The notes beneath the pieces were generated by a model. The model was not told the DNA's origin. It ran no database searches and saw only the letters and a program-made list of their open reading frames with translations. DNA of 47,870 nucleotides from Candidatus Hydrogenedentota bacterium (GTDB lineage: Bacteria > Hydrogenedentota > Hydrogenedentia > Hydrogenedentales > SLHB01), in contig JACRLJ010000155.1 in assembly GCA_016215105.1 (NCBI GenBank), positions 48,208-96,077 of the forward strand, read 5' to 3'. The position numbers and the translations under genes were made by a program. Numbering within the stretch: the first letter of the stretch is position 1; every line of letters starts with the position of its first letter. Shown piece after piece: positions 18,420 through 27,444 of the stretch.

Positions 18420-18435
18420 AGCCGGAGTACAGCCA
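18420..18435 (-). promoter_or_regulatory. Candidate sigma-54-like (-24/-12) promoter of prepilin gene 2
   Basis: Minus-strand 16-mer TGGCTGTACTCCGGCT, GG-N10-GC, 73 nt before the start codon. It is nearly identical in sequence and position to the element before paralogue 1, so it is conserved beyond its surroundings. Confidence 0.4.
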
Positions 18436-19090
18436 AGAAAACCAAGAAAACTAGTGCGATATGCCGATTTATGCCGGAAACAGCAGCCACAACTCCTCAA
18501 AGTCCTCGTCCTCGAGCAGCCTAAACGACAACGGTGACGCAATAAATATAGCACATCCAACCGAATTCGTCAATCACGAGCACCGGAGACCCAGTGAGCC
18601 GCAGAGCGGGAAGGAAGCGCGACCCGTTATCCAGGTCGTGCAGGCGCCGTCCGAAAGAGAGAACCTGCCCGTGCGGCGCGCAAGGACTCCGCGCTCCGCG
18701 AAGTCCTGTTCCTTCTCGTTCATTCCTGTTCGTTTCTATTCAACTTGGTGGCGCGGTCATCAATATACTGAGAAAACTGCGTCGCAAAAGTCAAGCGGAA
18801 AATTCGCCGTATTCGTTCGATGATCCGCCGCCACCCGTTCGGAGAGCGCACGGCCGGCGCGAATAACGGCCGACGCTGAGATGTCTGCTCGGAGGACGAT
18901 CCGCCGCTGCGCCCGCGGACGACCTCTCGGCGGAGTCTGCGTCCCGCGTCACCGGGGAATTCGTAATCAAGCTCGTACTCATCGAGGCGACATCGTTGAC
19001 ACGGCGCGCGCGTTTGCAATCACGTCGCGATGGGCGCGGCCAGACAGGAGTCATCGAGATACGGAACAAGACACGCAGGATCGCGCTGAG
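18436..19090. other. Non-coding region upstream of prepilin gene 2
   Basis: About 655 bp with no credible gene. The block at 18737-18805 resembles 16214-16290 (shared words ATTCAACTTG, ATATA-TGAG and AAAAGTCAAG followed by GAAAATT), the equivalent position upstream of paralogue 1. Nothing else is recognised. Confidence 0.5.
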
Positions 19091-19555
19091 CTATCCGCTA
19101 CGCGTCCGGCCAACTTGGAACCGTCTCGTGAGGCGGCGGCGCGCCCGGAGGATCAGCGCCATGCCGCCGGCGAACAGAGTCAAGGCGCTCGCGCCGGGAA
19201 TGTAGGACAAGCCGGCGGGCTGAAACTTGTCCGGGGCGTCGGGGAGATAGGCGACGGCGATGGCGATTCGATTCTTGCCCCCCATCGAAATGGGCTTCTT
19301 ATACAGCGCCCCGTAGAGCGTACCGGAAGGGTGGGTATAGCTCAGACGATATCCGCCGCCGTCCGGCCACGCTTCGGCCCAACCCTGGGCTCGGGCCCCC
19401 TGGAAATCCAGTATCGCGGAACGCCCCAACTCGTAGTGGTTCGCGACAAGCACGCCCGCCGACGCCAGCACGATCCCAAGGACCAGGCCGAGCCAGTCGT
19501 TCCACGATTTCGCCGGCGCGGACGCGGCGGCCGCCTCGCCACCGCGCTTATCCAA
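19091..19555 (-). CDS. Small membrane protein of unknown function
   Basis: About 154 residues from a TTG start at 19555 that overlaps the stop of the upstream TIM-barrel gene (TTGGATAA). Two hydrophobic segments flank an extracytoplasmic region: WLGLVLGIVLASAGVLVA near the N-terminus and ALTLFAGGMALIL near the C-terminus, followed by a basic tail. The middle (YTHPSGTLYGALY, IAVAYLPDAPDKFQPAG) recalls DUF3592-type membrane proteins, but I am not certain of the family. The longer open frame to 19645 lies inside the neighbouring gene and is not used. Confidence 0.6.
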   Translation of the reverse strand: MDKRGGEAAAASAPAKSWNDWLGLVLGIVLASAGVLVANHYELGRSAILDFQGARAQGWAEAWPDGGGYRLSYTHPSGTLYGALYKKPISMGGKNRIAIAVAYLPDAPDKFQPAGLSYIPGASALTLFAGGMALILRARRRLTRRFQVGRTRSG

Positions 19556-20429
19556 GGGCTTGGATGATGCTCTTGACATGGGCCACGTCGCGCTCGAGCA
19601 CCGCAATGCGCTCCTGCGGGGTAGCATAATGCCCAAGCGATTCATCTTCGATGCAGATGTCGCCCTGGTACCCGCCTTCTTTGAGAATCTGAAGAACCTT
19701 GGCGTGGTCGATGTCGCCTTCGTCGAGGGGGCTCACGTACTTTTCGTACTCCCACCCGGCCTCGCGCATCGTCTCGCGCACTTCCGCCGGATACTTGATG
19801 TTCTTGAGATGGGTGTGTTTGGTGTGCGGCGCGAGGATGGTCAAGATGCCGTAGACTTCCGATAGCGGGTAGCCGCGCCAGTAGAAATTGCCGGTGTCCA
19901 TCGTCGAACCGAGACGGTCCGAGCCCGCGACCTTGTAGACATTAAGCTGGAACGCCAGGTTGTTGCCTTGGAAACCGTGATTCTCGATGCCCATCGCGAC
20001 TTTCGAGCCTGCGGTGCGCTTGAGCGCTTCACCCAGGCCCTTGGCGAAAATGTTGACCCGCGTCTGAAAGTCGAGCCCGCGTTCATTCGACATCGCGGAG
20101 TCGATGCGGATCGCCGGCATGCCGATGACCTCGGCCAGTTCGAGCGCGCGCGTGATCCATTGCACATTGGACTCGAAATCGCCGCTGTTGAAGTCGCACG
20201 CCGTCAGAAATGACGTTGCCCGGATTCCCAGGCTATCGAGGTGTTTCTTATAGGCCTTCGCGTCCGCATCGGACTCGAGGGTAACCAATTCCTTCGAGTC
20301 CATCGCAAATGCGGTAAAATCACGGTTGAGGGCGATCTCAGCCGCGTCAACGCCCAAGTGGCGCATACCAGCGGCGGGGCTGGTGAACTCGTCACCCGCG
20401 ACCATCGCGTCTCGAACAGAAATGTACAT
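19548..20429 (-). CDS. Sugar phosphate isomerase/epimerase-like TIM-barrel protein
   Basis: 293-residue protein of the xylose-isomerase-like/AP-endonuclease-2 superfamily. The barrel pattern shows metal-site candidates: Asp in IRIDSAMSNE, Glu in GIENHGFQGNN, Asp in STMDTGNFYW, His in HTHLKNI, and Glu in DICIEDESLG near the end. Such enzymes isomerise or epimerise keto-sugars or inositol derivatives, or act as dehydratases; the substrate cannot be told from sequence. It is followed by an overlapping small membrane-protein gene and preceded by a 280-bp gap containing repeats, so it is probably the first gene of a two-gene unit. Confidence 0.87.
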   Translation of the reverse strand: MYISVRDAMVAGDEFTSPAAGMRHLGVDAAEIALNRDFTAFAMDSKELVTLESDADAKAYKKHLDSLGIRATSFLTACDFNSGDFESNVQWITRALELAEVIGMPAIRIDSAMSNERGLDFQTRVNIFAKGLGEALKRTAGSKVAMGIENHGFQGNNLAFQLNVYKVAGSDRLGSTMDTGNFYWRGYPLSEVYGILTILAPHTKHTHLKNIKYPAEVRETMREAGWEYEKYVSPLDEGDIDHAKVLQILKEGGYQGDICIEDESLGHYATPQERIAVLERDVAHVKSIIQALG

Positions 20430-20537
20430 CGTGTGCTGCTCCGCTGTTGTGGAATCGGTTGATTTGGCGTCTCACGCGCCGCCAAAGAGTCTATACCGCA
20501 AGCGCAGGGCATTCAACCCGTCCAAGCCGACGCATCA

Positions 20538-20636
20538 GCGCAAGGGTAGGGACGCGCAAGGGTAGGGACGCGTCGCCGACGCGTCCCCGCGCCAAAACCT
20601 CCAACTCACGGAACGGTTTGGCAAACCGTCCCTACC
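20538..20636. repeat. Tandem 16-mer plus palindromic repeat cluster
   Basis: GCGCAAGGGTAGGGAC occurs twice in tandem (20538-20553, 20554-20569). It runs into a near-perfect palindrome with 11-bp arms GGGACGCGTCG / CGACGCGTCCC (20565-20587) and a second one ACGGTTTG / CAAACCGT (20613-20629). The outer words GGTAGGGACG (20561) and CGTCCCTACC (20627-20636) are also inverted copies, so the whole looks like a nested, terminally inverted repeat element. Confidence 0.78.
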
Positions 20637-20709
20637 CCGCTCAGCCTTATCCATAGACCGATGCCCCATTTCTGGCTACAGAGTAGTGCAAAACGAATGC
20701 CCCGCCCGC

Positions 20710-22491
20710 CTATTCCCCGCGCAGAATTTCCGCGACACACCCGTCAAACGCGTCTGCGTGTTCCTGCTGATTCGAGCACACGCGCAACAGGCGCATCGAT
20801 TCGGCAGCGACGGCCTCGGCTTTTTCAACCTGACCGGAAAGCGCCAGCGCGCGAACCAGGTCCATGCGATAGTCCGCATCGAACGCGGTGAGGGGCAGCG
20901 CGTCTTCGAGAATGCTGGCCGCCTCCTCGATTCGCCCGAGCTGGCTTTCCGCGATGGCCCAAATCCGGTGTGGAAAAGCCACGCTAGGCTCCCATGCGAT
21001 GGATTGCCGCGCGCGCGCGCATGCGTCCGCCGCGCGTCCCCGAATCAGGTCCAATTCGCTCAGACGGCACGCGGCGGCAGCCCACAACAGCTCCGGACGG
21101 ATCGCGCCGAGCGCAAGGCCCTTGCGCCACGCGATGTAGTAGGGGTCCGAAGTTACTCCCATGAGCAATCCGCCGTACTCGCAGCTCGACGCGGATAGCG
21201 CGTTCTCCAGGCAGTGTGTTTCCGCCTCGACCGACCCGGCCTGGCGGCACATGACCGCCAAATTCAACCAGGGAGTTATCGCGTCGGGCGCAATCGATGA
21301 CGCTTTGTTGAAGCAGCGCATGACCTCCTTGGTCTCGAGACGCCGCGGCTCTCCGTCGAGTTTGGTCAGGTCGTGAAGCTGCGCCAGGCCCGCGGTGATA
21401 AGAAAATCGGGTCTATCGCCAAAACGGGCAAGACACGCAAGGGCGTCGTCCCGTGCCAGATCCTGTTGGCCAATAACGAGGCTGGCCGCGTTCTGCAGAA
21501 TATCCGCAAGGAGACGATCCTCCTCGGGAAGTGTCTTGAATGCCCGCGGACCGCGCGGCTGCCGCGCAATCCAATTAATCCAGCCGTCAAGCCGGAGTTC
21601 GCCGGCGAAAGCGGCGCATTTCCTGCGCCCAGCCCGGGCGGCCTGCCGGCGCTGTTCAGGCTCCGCCAGGTAGTGGCGCAGCAGCCCGATCATGTCCTCT
21701 TCGGTGTACATCACTGCGTCAATACGATTTTGGAGCAGGCCGCCGGCTTCCTCGTTGTGGTGTTCGAGAAACAGCAGCGCGCCGCATGCCATGGCCTCGA
21801 AGGTGCGAAGATTCAACTCGCCCCGGACGGAGTAATTGAACACGATACGCGCGCGGTTGAGCAGGCGCGCGTATTCCTCGTCGTACACGTCAGTCGCAAT
21901 GACCACGTGAAATTCACCGGCGAGCGCCGCGATCCGCTCGAGACAGCGGGCGCGCTCGCGGTGAATGGCGTGATTAAGATTTCCCACGAAGAGAATGTCA
22001 ATGTCTTTCTTGACATCGAGTTTGCGGTGAACGGTGCTGAGATGCGAGTAGAGCGGCGCATAGTACTGCGCCTTGGCGCCGCGCAAGCGCAGCGTCCGCG
22101 CGCCGGGCTTATCGGTCAGCGCGAGATCGTAGCGCGCGAGATTGGCCTCAATCTGGGGAAAGTAGATGTTCCAGTCGGACACGATAGCGACGGTCTTGAT
22201 CGGAGAGTCCTCGACGGCCCTCGGCGGAGGAAAGAGTTCGGGGAGCCAGCACATGAGCAAGTCCGGCGGCCAATCCTTGGAGACGCGCGCGATCACGTCG
22301 GAAGTGGTCTCCCGGGGATCGAAGAGGTAGTCCGCGTCACCCTCGATGGCGAGTGTCCGGACTTCATGACCGTGCGCGGAGTGGTAGAGGGACAAGATCG
22401 CGTTCCCCACTCCGAATGGCAACCCCAGCGATAATGTGCGCGTCGATCTTTTCCTGAACCCCTTTGATTTTGGGATCGAGGCGGAGCGCAT
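20710..22491 (-). CDS. Glycosyltransferase (CgeB/DUF3880-like) with C-terminal TPR-like region
   Basis: About 590 residues. The first 330 or so resemble CgeB/YkvP-like glycosyltransferases: GVGNAILSLYH at the N-terminus, DWPPDLLMCWLPE, VAIVSDW, DILFVGNLN, and the C-terminal nucleotide-sugar motif FNYSVRGELNLRTFEAMACGALLF with LEHHNE and MYTEEDMI. The remainder is helical and TPR-like (WLNLAVMCRQAGSVEAE, FPHRIWAIAESQLGRIEEA). It follows a TPR lipoprotein gene and overlaps its 3' end by over 100 bp, which is abnormal. The true start may be nearer 22443 (a start-like context with ACG where ATG would be expected) or at an internal TTG/GTG; ATG 22491 is used for convenience. It would modify proteins or glycans, with unknown acceptor. 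Confidence 0.75.
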   Translation of the reverse strand: MRSASIPKSKGFRKRSTRTLSLGLPFGVGNAILSLYHSAHGHEVRTLAIEGDADYLFDPRETTSDVIARVSKDWPPDLLMCWLPELFPPPRAVEDSPIKTVAIVSDWNIYFPQIEANLARYDLALTDKPGARTLRLRGAKAQYYAPLYSHLSTVHRKLDVKKDIDILFVGNLNHAIHRERARCLERIAALAGEFHVVIATDVYDEEYARLLNRARIVFNYSVRGELNLRTFEAMACGALLFLEHHNEEAGGLLQNRIDAVMYTEEDMIGLLRHYLAEPEQRRQAARAGRRKCAAFAGELRLDGWINWIARQPRGPRAFKTLPEEDRLLADILQNAASLVIGQQDLARDDALACLARFGDRPDFLITAGLAQLHDLTKLDGEPRRLETKEVMRCFNKASSIAPDAITPWLNLAVMCRQAGSVEAETHCLENALSASSCEYGGLLMGVTSDPYYIAWRKGLALGAIRPELLWAAAACRLSELDLIRGRAADACARARQSIAWEPSVAFPHRIWAIAESQLGRIEEAASILEDALPLTAFDADYRMDLVRALALSGQVEKAEAVAAESMRLLRVCSNQQEHADAFDGCVAEILRGE

Positions 22492-24133
22492 GCCGCCATT
22501 CCAGGAGGGCTTGATCGACATCGCCTCTCAGAAGATAGGCGTCGCCGAGGTGGTCGCGCAGGACCGAGTCGTCGTTGGGCATGGCAATGATCGCCTGCCG
22601 GATGTGTTTGATGGCGTTGGCGGCGTCGCCCTTGCGGTAGTACACCCAGCCGAGACTGTCTTGATAGGCGCCATTTTCGGGGTCGATTTCGAGCGCCTTC
22701 CGAATGAGGGTTTCCGCTTCCGCAAGCTTCACGTTCTGCTCGGCGTACATGTAGCCCAGGAAATTGAGCAACTCGGCGGAGCCTGGTTCGAGTTCGAGGC
22801 TCGCCTTGAGGTGCTGCTCGGCCTCAGGAAAACGGTGAAGGGTCTCGTACGCCGAGGCGAGATAGTAGTGAATCCAGCGGGTCGCCTTGGTATTCGGGGC
22901 GGCGCCCGGAATCTTGAGCGATCCTTCGAGCAGTTTCGCGGCTTCTTCGTTTCGTTCCAGCGCCATCAGGGTCCGGCCCTCGATCATATCGAGGCACCTG
23001 GACCGCACTCCTTCTTTGCGCAGGTCACTCAAGGCCGCGAGAAAGTATCCGGCGGTATCGTCCTTGCCGAAGAGCGACATCATCTTCAGCAGGAAATCGT
23101 GGCATTCTTGATCAATTTCGCCTTCGACCTGATCGAGCGACTCCAGAACCGCCGTGTACGGCTCCCCTTTTTGCTTACGAACCAGCGCGCGCAACAGCGT
23201 TCCGAAAATGGGGGCGCCGTTGGGTGGCACGATCTCGGCGGCGTCAGCGCTGCGCCCTTCGCGAAGCAAAAGATAGATCCGCTCGATGGCGTGCTGCGCA
23301 TCGGAAACTTCGTCGCCGCCGCTAAGTTCCCCGAGCAGGGTCACGGCCTCGCCGCGCTTTCCCACTCGAGCGAGCGCGCCCGCGAGATTTTCTTTCGCGC
23401 TCGGCTTTTCTTTTTCGTCATCGGCCTCGGTGGTATAGCGGCGAAGTTGCTCGACCGCCTTGGCATTCTCATTGAGATCGAGATACACCAGCCCGAGGAC
23501 AAAACGCGCCTCGGTCAGCTTGGGGTCCGTTTCGAGCGCCCGTTCGAGAGTCGCGGCAGCGTTCTTGGAATCGTTAACGCGAGCCAGGGTCATGCCGAGT
23601 TGCATTTGCAGACGCGCGTTCTTGGGTTGAAACTCGAGCAGTTTCTCGCACATATCAATCGCGCCCGCCAAGTCGTTTGTGCTTTCCTGCAATCGGAAGA
23701 TCGCCTCGTAAGCGTCAGTGCTGTCGGGAGCCAGCCGGATGGCTTCCCTGAGAGCATTCAACGCCTCGTCGTAGAGTTTCAGTTCTTGATACACGACCCC
23801 TTGGACGATGCGCATTTGCGCGTTGTCAGGCGACGCCTCCACGGCGCGGTCACACATGATTCGCGCGTTTTCGAGGTCATTCAGCCGAAGGTAGGCGAAT
23901 ACCAGTTTGATGCTCAACGACGGCGATTTCGGCGCGGCGTCGGAAGACTTGCGCAACTCGGTGACGGCTTCCTCGAACCGGCCTTGGCGTTCGAGCATGG
24001 CCGCGGCCAGGTAGTGTCCCATGGCCTGCGCATCCGCATCGGCGCCGGCGACTCCCTTGGAGCCGCCGTGGCCGGTCGCGCTGACACAGCCCCACAGGGG
24101 CAACACGAGGAGGAGCACTGCCGCAATGCGCAT
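22364..24133 (-). CDS. TPR-repeat lipoprotein
   Basis: 589 residues. The start MRIAAVLLLVLPLWGC is a lipoprotein signal with the lipobox LWGC (Cys16), so it is lipid-anchored in the envelope. The rest is a solenoid of TPR units, for example RFEEAVTELRKSSDAAP, LYDEALNALREAIRLAPD and DAANAIKHIRQAI, extending to the end. TPR proteins of this type scaffold complexes or act in outer-membrane/pilus assembly. The ATG overlaps the rnhB stop by one base (TAATG). The C-terminus reads past the likely natural end (EKIDAHI) and overlaps the glycosyltransferase gene. Confidence 0.9.
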   Translation of the reverse strand: MRIAAVLLLVLPLWGCVSATGHGGSKGVAGADADAQAMGHYLAAAMLERQGRFEEAVTELRKSSDAAPKSPSLSIKLVFAYLRLNDLENARIMCDRAVEASPDNAQMRIVQGVVYQELKLYDEALNALREAIRLAPDSTDAYEAIFRLQESTNDLAGAIDMCEKLLEFQPKNARLQMQLGMTLARVNDSKNAAATLERALETDPKLTEARFVLGLVYLDLNENAKAVEQLRRYTTEADDEKEKPSAKENLAGALARVGKRGEAVTLLGELSGGDEVSDAQHAIERIYLLLREGRSADAAEIVPPNGAPIFGTLLRALVRKQKGEPYTAVLESLDQVEGEIDQECHDFLLKMMSLFGKDDTAGYFLAALSDLRKEGVRSRCLDMIEGRTLMALERNEEAAKLLEGSLKIPGAAPNTKATRWIHYYLASAYETLHRFPEAEQHLKASLELEPGSAELLNFLGYMYAEQNVKLAEAETLIRKALEIDPENGAYQDSLGWVYYRKGDAANAIKHIRQAIIAMPNDDSVLRDHLGDAYLLRGDVDQALLEWRHALRLDPKIKGVQEKIDAHIIAGVAIRSGERDLVPLPLRARS

Positions 24134-24939
24134 TACTGCATTCCTTCCACCAGGGGTTCGAACAAAGCTGCGGTCTCACACAAATCCGAAATAGGCGCAA
24201 AACTCTTGCGATGCGCCGGACACGGGCCGTGGCGCCGGATGGCCTCGATATGGTCCGCCGTGCCATAGCCTTTGTGCCGCGCAAAACCGTATTCAGGGTA
24301 GATGCGATCCAATTCCATCATGGTGCGATCACGGACGACCTTCGCCACGATGCTGGCCGCGGCAATCGAGAGTGAGCGGCTGTCGCCTTTCACAAGGCTC
24401 TTCTGAGGCACGGCACAACCCTTAATCTGAAAACCATCGACAAGGAGAAATTCCGGAATGGGATCGAGTTTCGCCACCGAGCCCGCCATGGCGGCATAGT
24501 TCGCGGACTGTATTCCCCATAGGTCGATCCGCTCCGGATCGATCATCGTCACCGCAATGGCGTTGTCGCCGCGGTGCAGCAGGGTAAACAGTTCTTCGCG
24601 CTGCGCCTCGGTGAGTTGCTTCGAGTCATTCAGTCCCGCGATAGGTTCGGATAGCACCACGGCGGCGGCGACAATCGGACCGGCCAGCGGTCCGCGTCCC
24701 GCTTCGTCCACTCCCGCGACACGGGCAAAGCCGTTCGCGTGGGCTTCGTCCTCGAATTCGAGCATGCGCTGCAACCGGAGTTGTTCCGCGTCGTGGCGTT
24801 CCTGATGGCGCACACACGCGGCGTATAGAGACCTCGCGCCCGAACGCGTGTCCGTCCGCAGCGCGGCGAGTACATGCGGAGCATAGGGCGGACCGCCAGC
24901 CACGGCGGCGCGATACGATTCGAGTGAAGGCCTTACCAT
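24133..24939 (-). CDS. rnhB: Ribonuclease HII
   Basis: Degrades RNA in RNA-DNA hybrids and removes single ribonucleotides from DNA. The catalytic domain begins at about residue 73 with AGVDEAGRGPLAGP, which holds the first Asp-Glu pair of the DEDD active site. Further motifs are LNDSKQL, LLVDGF, KGDSRSLSIAAASIVAKV and RHKGYGTADH. An N-terminal extension of about 70 residues, as seen in some Firmicutes-type RnhB proteins, may aid hybrid binding. rnhB after rplS is the standard order; here a terminator-like hairpin (25086-25117) lies in the 270-bp gap between them. Confidence 0.96.
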   Translation of the reverse strand: MVRPSLESYRAAVAGGPPYAPHVLAALRTDTRSGARSLYAACVRHQERHDAEQLRLQRMLEFEDEAHANGFARVAGVDEAGRGPLAGPIVAAAVVLSEPIAGLNDSKQLTEAQREELFTLLHRGDNAIAVTMIDPERIDLWGIQSANYAAMAGSVAKLDPIPEFLLVDGFQIKGCAVPQKSLVKGDSRSLSIAAASIVAKVVRDRTMMELDRIYPEYGFARHKGYGTADHIEAIRRHGPCPAHRKSFAPISDLCETAALFEPLVEGMQ

Positions 24940-25085
24940 CCGAATTTCCCAAGGCGGTCCAGCCGCACTTTCAAGCTAACCATTCGAGTTCTCTGTCTGC
25001 AACGTCTAGTGCGCGCGCAGACGAATCTGGCAAAAACGCTAGCCCTGGCCTGAAACAGTCCGCTCCGCGAAGCGGTTCCACTAAT

Positions 25086-25117
25086 AGCAAAACGTGGGCG
25101 GAAGTGATCCGCCCACG
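25086..25117 (-). terminator. Terminator after rplS
   Basis: Perfect 9-bp stem CGTGGGCGG / CCGCCCACG (25093-25101, 25109-25117) with a 7-nt loop. On the minus strand it is followed by TTTTGCT. It would end or attenuate the ribosomal operon before rnhB. Confidence 0.78.
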
Positions 25118-25209
25118 CAGTATACACAAAACACACCGTCAGACTGCGGCTTCCACTCGCGCTAGCGCCGTAAAGCAAAACCGGCGTCTGGCCGCGAACG
25201 CAGAACTCG

Positions 25210-25605
25210 CTACGCCTCCACCGGCGAGGCCGCGTTGGCCTTGGCCGAAGTGTCCTTGCCTTTGCCCTTGACGCGCGCGGCTTTGCCCATGCGCGAGCGG
25301 AGGTAGTACAGCTTCGCGCGGCGCGTGCTGCCTTCGCGGGTGACTTCCACCTTTTCGACTCGCGGCGAATGCAGCGGGAACACGCGCTCGACGCCTTCAC
25401 CGAAGGCCACGCGGCGCACCGTAAAGGTCGCGTGCGGGCTTTCACTGCCTTTGCGGCCGATTACCACGCCTTCATAGACCTGGATGCGTTCCTTTTCACC
25501 TTCCACGATGCGGAAGTGTACGCGGACGGTATCGCCCACGTTGAATTTGGCGACATTTTCCGGCGCCTTCTTCTGGGTTGCGCTGAAGGTATGCAATACG
25601 TTCAC
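25210..25605 (-). CDS. rplS: 50S ribosomal protein L19
   Basis: Large-subunit protein at the 30S-50S interface. The 131 residues show the family core [52 protein letters not shown] and RRAKLYYLR, with an Ala/Lys-rich tail after residue 110. The start is GTG with AGGAG upstream and overlaps the trmD stop by 4 bp (GTGA), so the two are coupled. Confidence 0.97.
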   Translation of the reverse strand: MNVLHTFSATQKKAPENVAKFNVGDTVRVHFRIVEGEKERIQVYEGVVIGRKGSESPHATFTVRRVAFGEGVERVFPLHSPRVEKVEVTREGSTRRAKLYYLRSRMGKAARVKGKGKDTSAKANAASPVEA

Positions 25606-26354
25606 GGCTCGTTCTCCTTTTCCGGCGCCTGCTCTTCCCGCATCAATTCGGCGAGTAGTTCACGGTCCGACTCTATACTCTGTTCCAACAAATCTGGGCG
25701 GCGGCGGAGCGTCGCCCGAAGGGCTTCTTTGCGCCGCCAGCGGGCGATCGCCGCGTGGTTGCCTTCTCTCAGCACGGCCGGCGCTTCCATGCCGCGAAAC
25801 ACGGGCGGCCGCGTGTACTGCGGCGCGCCCAGAATTCCGTCGTAGAAGGAATCCGTCCGTACGGACTCCCAATCGCCAACCACGCCGGGCAACATCCGGC
25901 TAACCGCTTCTATAACCACAAGCGCGGGCAATTCCCCGCCGCTCAATACGTAATCGCCGATGGAAATCTCATCGGTGCAAAGGCCCTGACTGACCCTTTC
26001 GTCCACACCCTCGTACCGAGCGCAGATCAGAACCAAGTCCGGCGCGCCCGCCAAATCGCGCGCCATGCGCTGGTCGAACCGCCGGCCTCGCGGCGAAAGC
26101 AAAATCACTCGTTCGAGTGAATTCTTCGCGCGCAAACTTTCCACCGCGGCGAAGATCGGCTCGCACTTCATCACCATGCCCGGTCCGCCGCCAAAGGGCG
26201 AATCGTCCGCGGTTCGATGGCGATCCGTGGCAAAGTCCCGGATATTCGTCACGGCCACGTCCAGGATGCCTTCCGCGACGGCCTTCCCGAGCAGGCTCGC
26301 GTGCAACGGGCCTTCGAGGATCTCCGGAAACAACGTGAGAACGTCAATCCTCAT
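25602..26354 (-). CDS. trmD: tRNA (guanine-N1)-methyltransferase
   Basis: Methylates G37 of tRNAs with a CCG/UAG-type anticodon, preventing +1 frameshifting. 250 residues starting [12 protein letters not shown]. Knot motifs include [26 protein letters not shown] and [15 protein letters not shown], and the later GVVGDWESV and YTRPPVFRG are normal for TrmD. ATG at 26354 is well supported by homology. It overlaps the rimM stop by 11 bp. The order rpsP-(khpA)-rimM-trmD-rplS is conserved in bacteria. Confidence 0.97.
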   Translation of the reverse strand: MRIDVLTLFPEILEGPLHASLLGKAVAEGILDVAVTNIRDFATDRHRTADDSPFGGGPGMVMKCEPIFAAVESLRAKNSLERVILLSPRGRRFDQRMARDLAGAPDLVLICARYEGVDERVSQGLCTDEISIGDYVLSGGELPALVVIEAVSRMLPGVVGDWESVRTDSFYDGILGAPQYTRPPVFRGMEAPAVLREGNHAAIARWRRKEALRATLRRRPDLLEQSIESDRELLAELMREEQAPEKENEP

Positions 26355-26868
26355 CGGTGACAACGTAGGGGGTGATATCGCGTACGACCACCTTTCCCTG
26401 CTCCCAGTCGACCCTGGCGACCAATTCCTCGATAAGCGGTAACAGGAACGTTGTATCGTCCGGCCGCCGCACTTCGATCGCGTCGTTGGCGCCTCCAGTA
26501 TAGGCCTCGGAAATCGAGCCCAATACTTGGCCTTGTTCTTCAACTATCGTCATACCCAGGACATCTTCCGCCTTAAGGGAAGTCTGCCGAGCCTTCACTT
26601 CGCCGGAAAGCGCAACGACCGCTGCGCCCTTCATCTGGGCCACCGTATCGCGCGCGATTCCGGGCGATAAACTCAAGATCACCGCGCCCCCACTCACCTT
26701 GGCCGTCTCGACCTTACATCGCAACTCCGGACCGCCAGACGGCGCAATCCGTATCCACTTCATCGCGGCGTACGCGCTTTGGTACGCCGGTACGGGGTCG
26801 ACGCGCACTTGGCGCCGGGCCGCGTTCACGGAATACACACTGCCTATGCGAATCCTTGGCTCCACCAT
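26344..26868 (-). CDS. rimM: Ribosome maturation factor RimM
   Basis: Assists maturation of the 30S subunit by binding S19. The protein has the expected 174 residues with an N-terminal beta-barrel ([29 protein letters not shown]-like region) and a C-terminal PRC barrel containing [33 protein letters not shown] and [22 protein letters not shown]. It starts 18 bp after khpA in the operon. Confidence 0.95.
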   Translation of the reverse strand: MVEPRIRIGSVYSVNAARRQVRVDPVPAYQSAYAAMKWIRIAPSGGPELRCKVETAKVSGGAVILSLSPGIARDTVAQMKGAAVVALSGEVKARQTSLKAEDVLGMTIVEEQGQVLGSISEAYTGGANDAIEVRRPDDTTFLLPLIEELVARVDWEQGKVVVRDITPYVVTDED

Positions 26869-26886
26869 CGGAGGCCCTAACCGGGC

Positions 26887-27117
26887 CTACTCGACGATCT
26901 GCAGCACCGCCCGCACGTTCTTCTTGCTGGCGGCGGACCCGAGCACCGTGCGGATAGCCTTCGCGGTCTTTCCGTTCTTGCCAATGACCTTGCCCATGTC
27001 GTCCGCGTGTACGCGTAACTCCAGAGACTGGCCGTCTTCGGCCTCGATCACCCGGACTTGAACGTCTTCCGGATGCTCGACCAGTTTCTTGGCAATCAGT
27101 TCGATGAGATCTTTCAC
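26887..27117 (-). CDS. khpA: KH-domain RNA-binding protein KhpA
   Basis: 76-residue single KH domain, KDLIELIAKKLVEHPEDVQV followed by LELRVHADDMGKVIGKNGKTAKAIRTVL, with the invariant GKNGK loop. In other bacteria it pairs with KhpB and regulates RNA. The start is GTG at 27117, placed 2 bp before the rpsP stop, with GGAAG upstream; the longer open frame extending into rpsP is not used. The rpsP-khpA-rimM arrangement is standard. Confidence 0.94.
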   Translation of the reverse strand: MKDLIELIAKKLVEHPEDVQVRVIEAEDGQSLELRVHADDMGKVIGKNGKTAKAIRTVLGSAASKKNVRAVLQIVE

Positions 27118-27118
27118 C

Positions 27119-27409
27119 TTAAGCTTCCGTTGCAGTCTTACCGGCAGTACCTGCGGCGTGCGCGGCCAAGATACCTTTCTTGGAAAGCAGGTTGCGGGTC
27201 GTCGCGGACAGTTGAACGCCCTTGGCCAACCACGCCAGCGCCTTGTCCTGGTCAATCTCCGTCACCGGTTCCGGGCGGGCGCAGGGCTGGTAGACCCCAA
27301 TCTGGTCAATCTCGCGGCCGCGCGTGCGGTCCCGTGAATCCATCACTACCAGCCGGTAGTATGGCGCGTGCTGACGGCCCTGACGCTTCAAACGAATTAC
27401 TGTTGCCAT
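27119..27409 (-). CDS. rpsP: 30S ribosomal protein S16
   Basis: Small-subunit protein needed early in assembly. 96 residues with MATVIRLKRQGRQHAPYYRL, VVMDSRDRTRGREIDQIGVYQP and ALAWLAKGVQLSATTRNLLSK. It lies 35 bp after ffh. ATG start at 27409. Confidence 0.97.
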   Translation of the reverse strand: MATVIRLKRQGRQHAPYYRLVVMDSRDRTRGREIDQIGVYQPCARPEPVTEIDQDKALAWLAKGVQLSATTRNLLSKKGILAAHAAGTAGKTATEA

Positions 27410-27444
27410 GCAGATCCTTTCTGTTGTACGTCGGCGCTCGGCGC

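Noticed and set aside
18594-19019. Several small frames upstream of prepilin gene 2
   Set aside because: No ribosome-binding sites or coding-like composition, and they overlap the conserved non-coding leader block.
22436-24268. Long plus-strand open frame of about 610 codons
   Set aside because: It lies antisense to the TPR lipoprotein gene, whose repeats and lipobox are clear; the plus-strand product has no recognisable domain and arises from high GC content.
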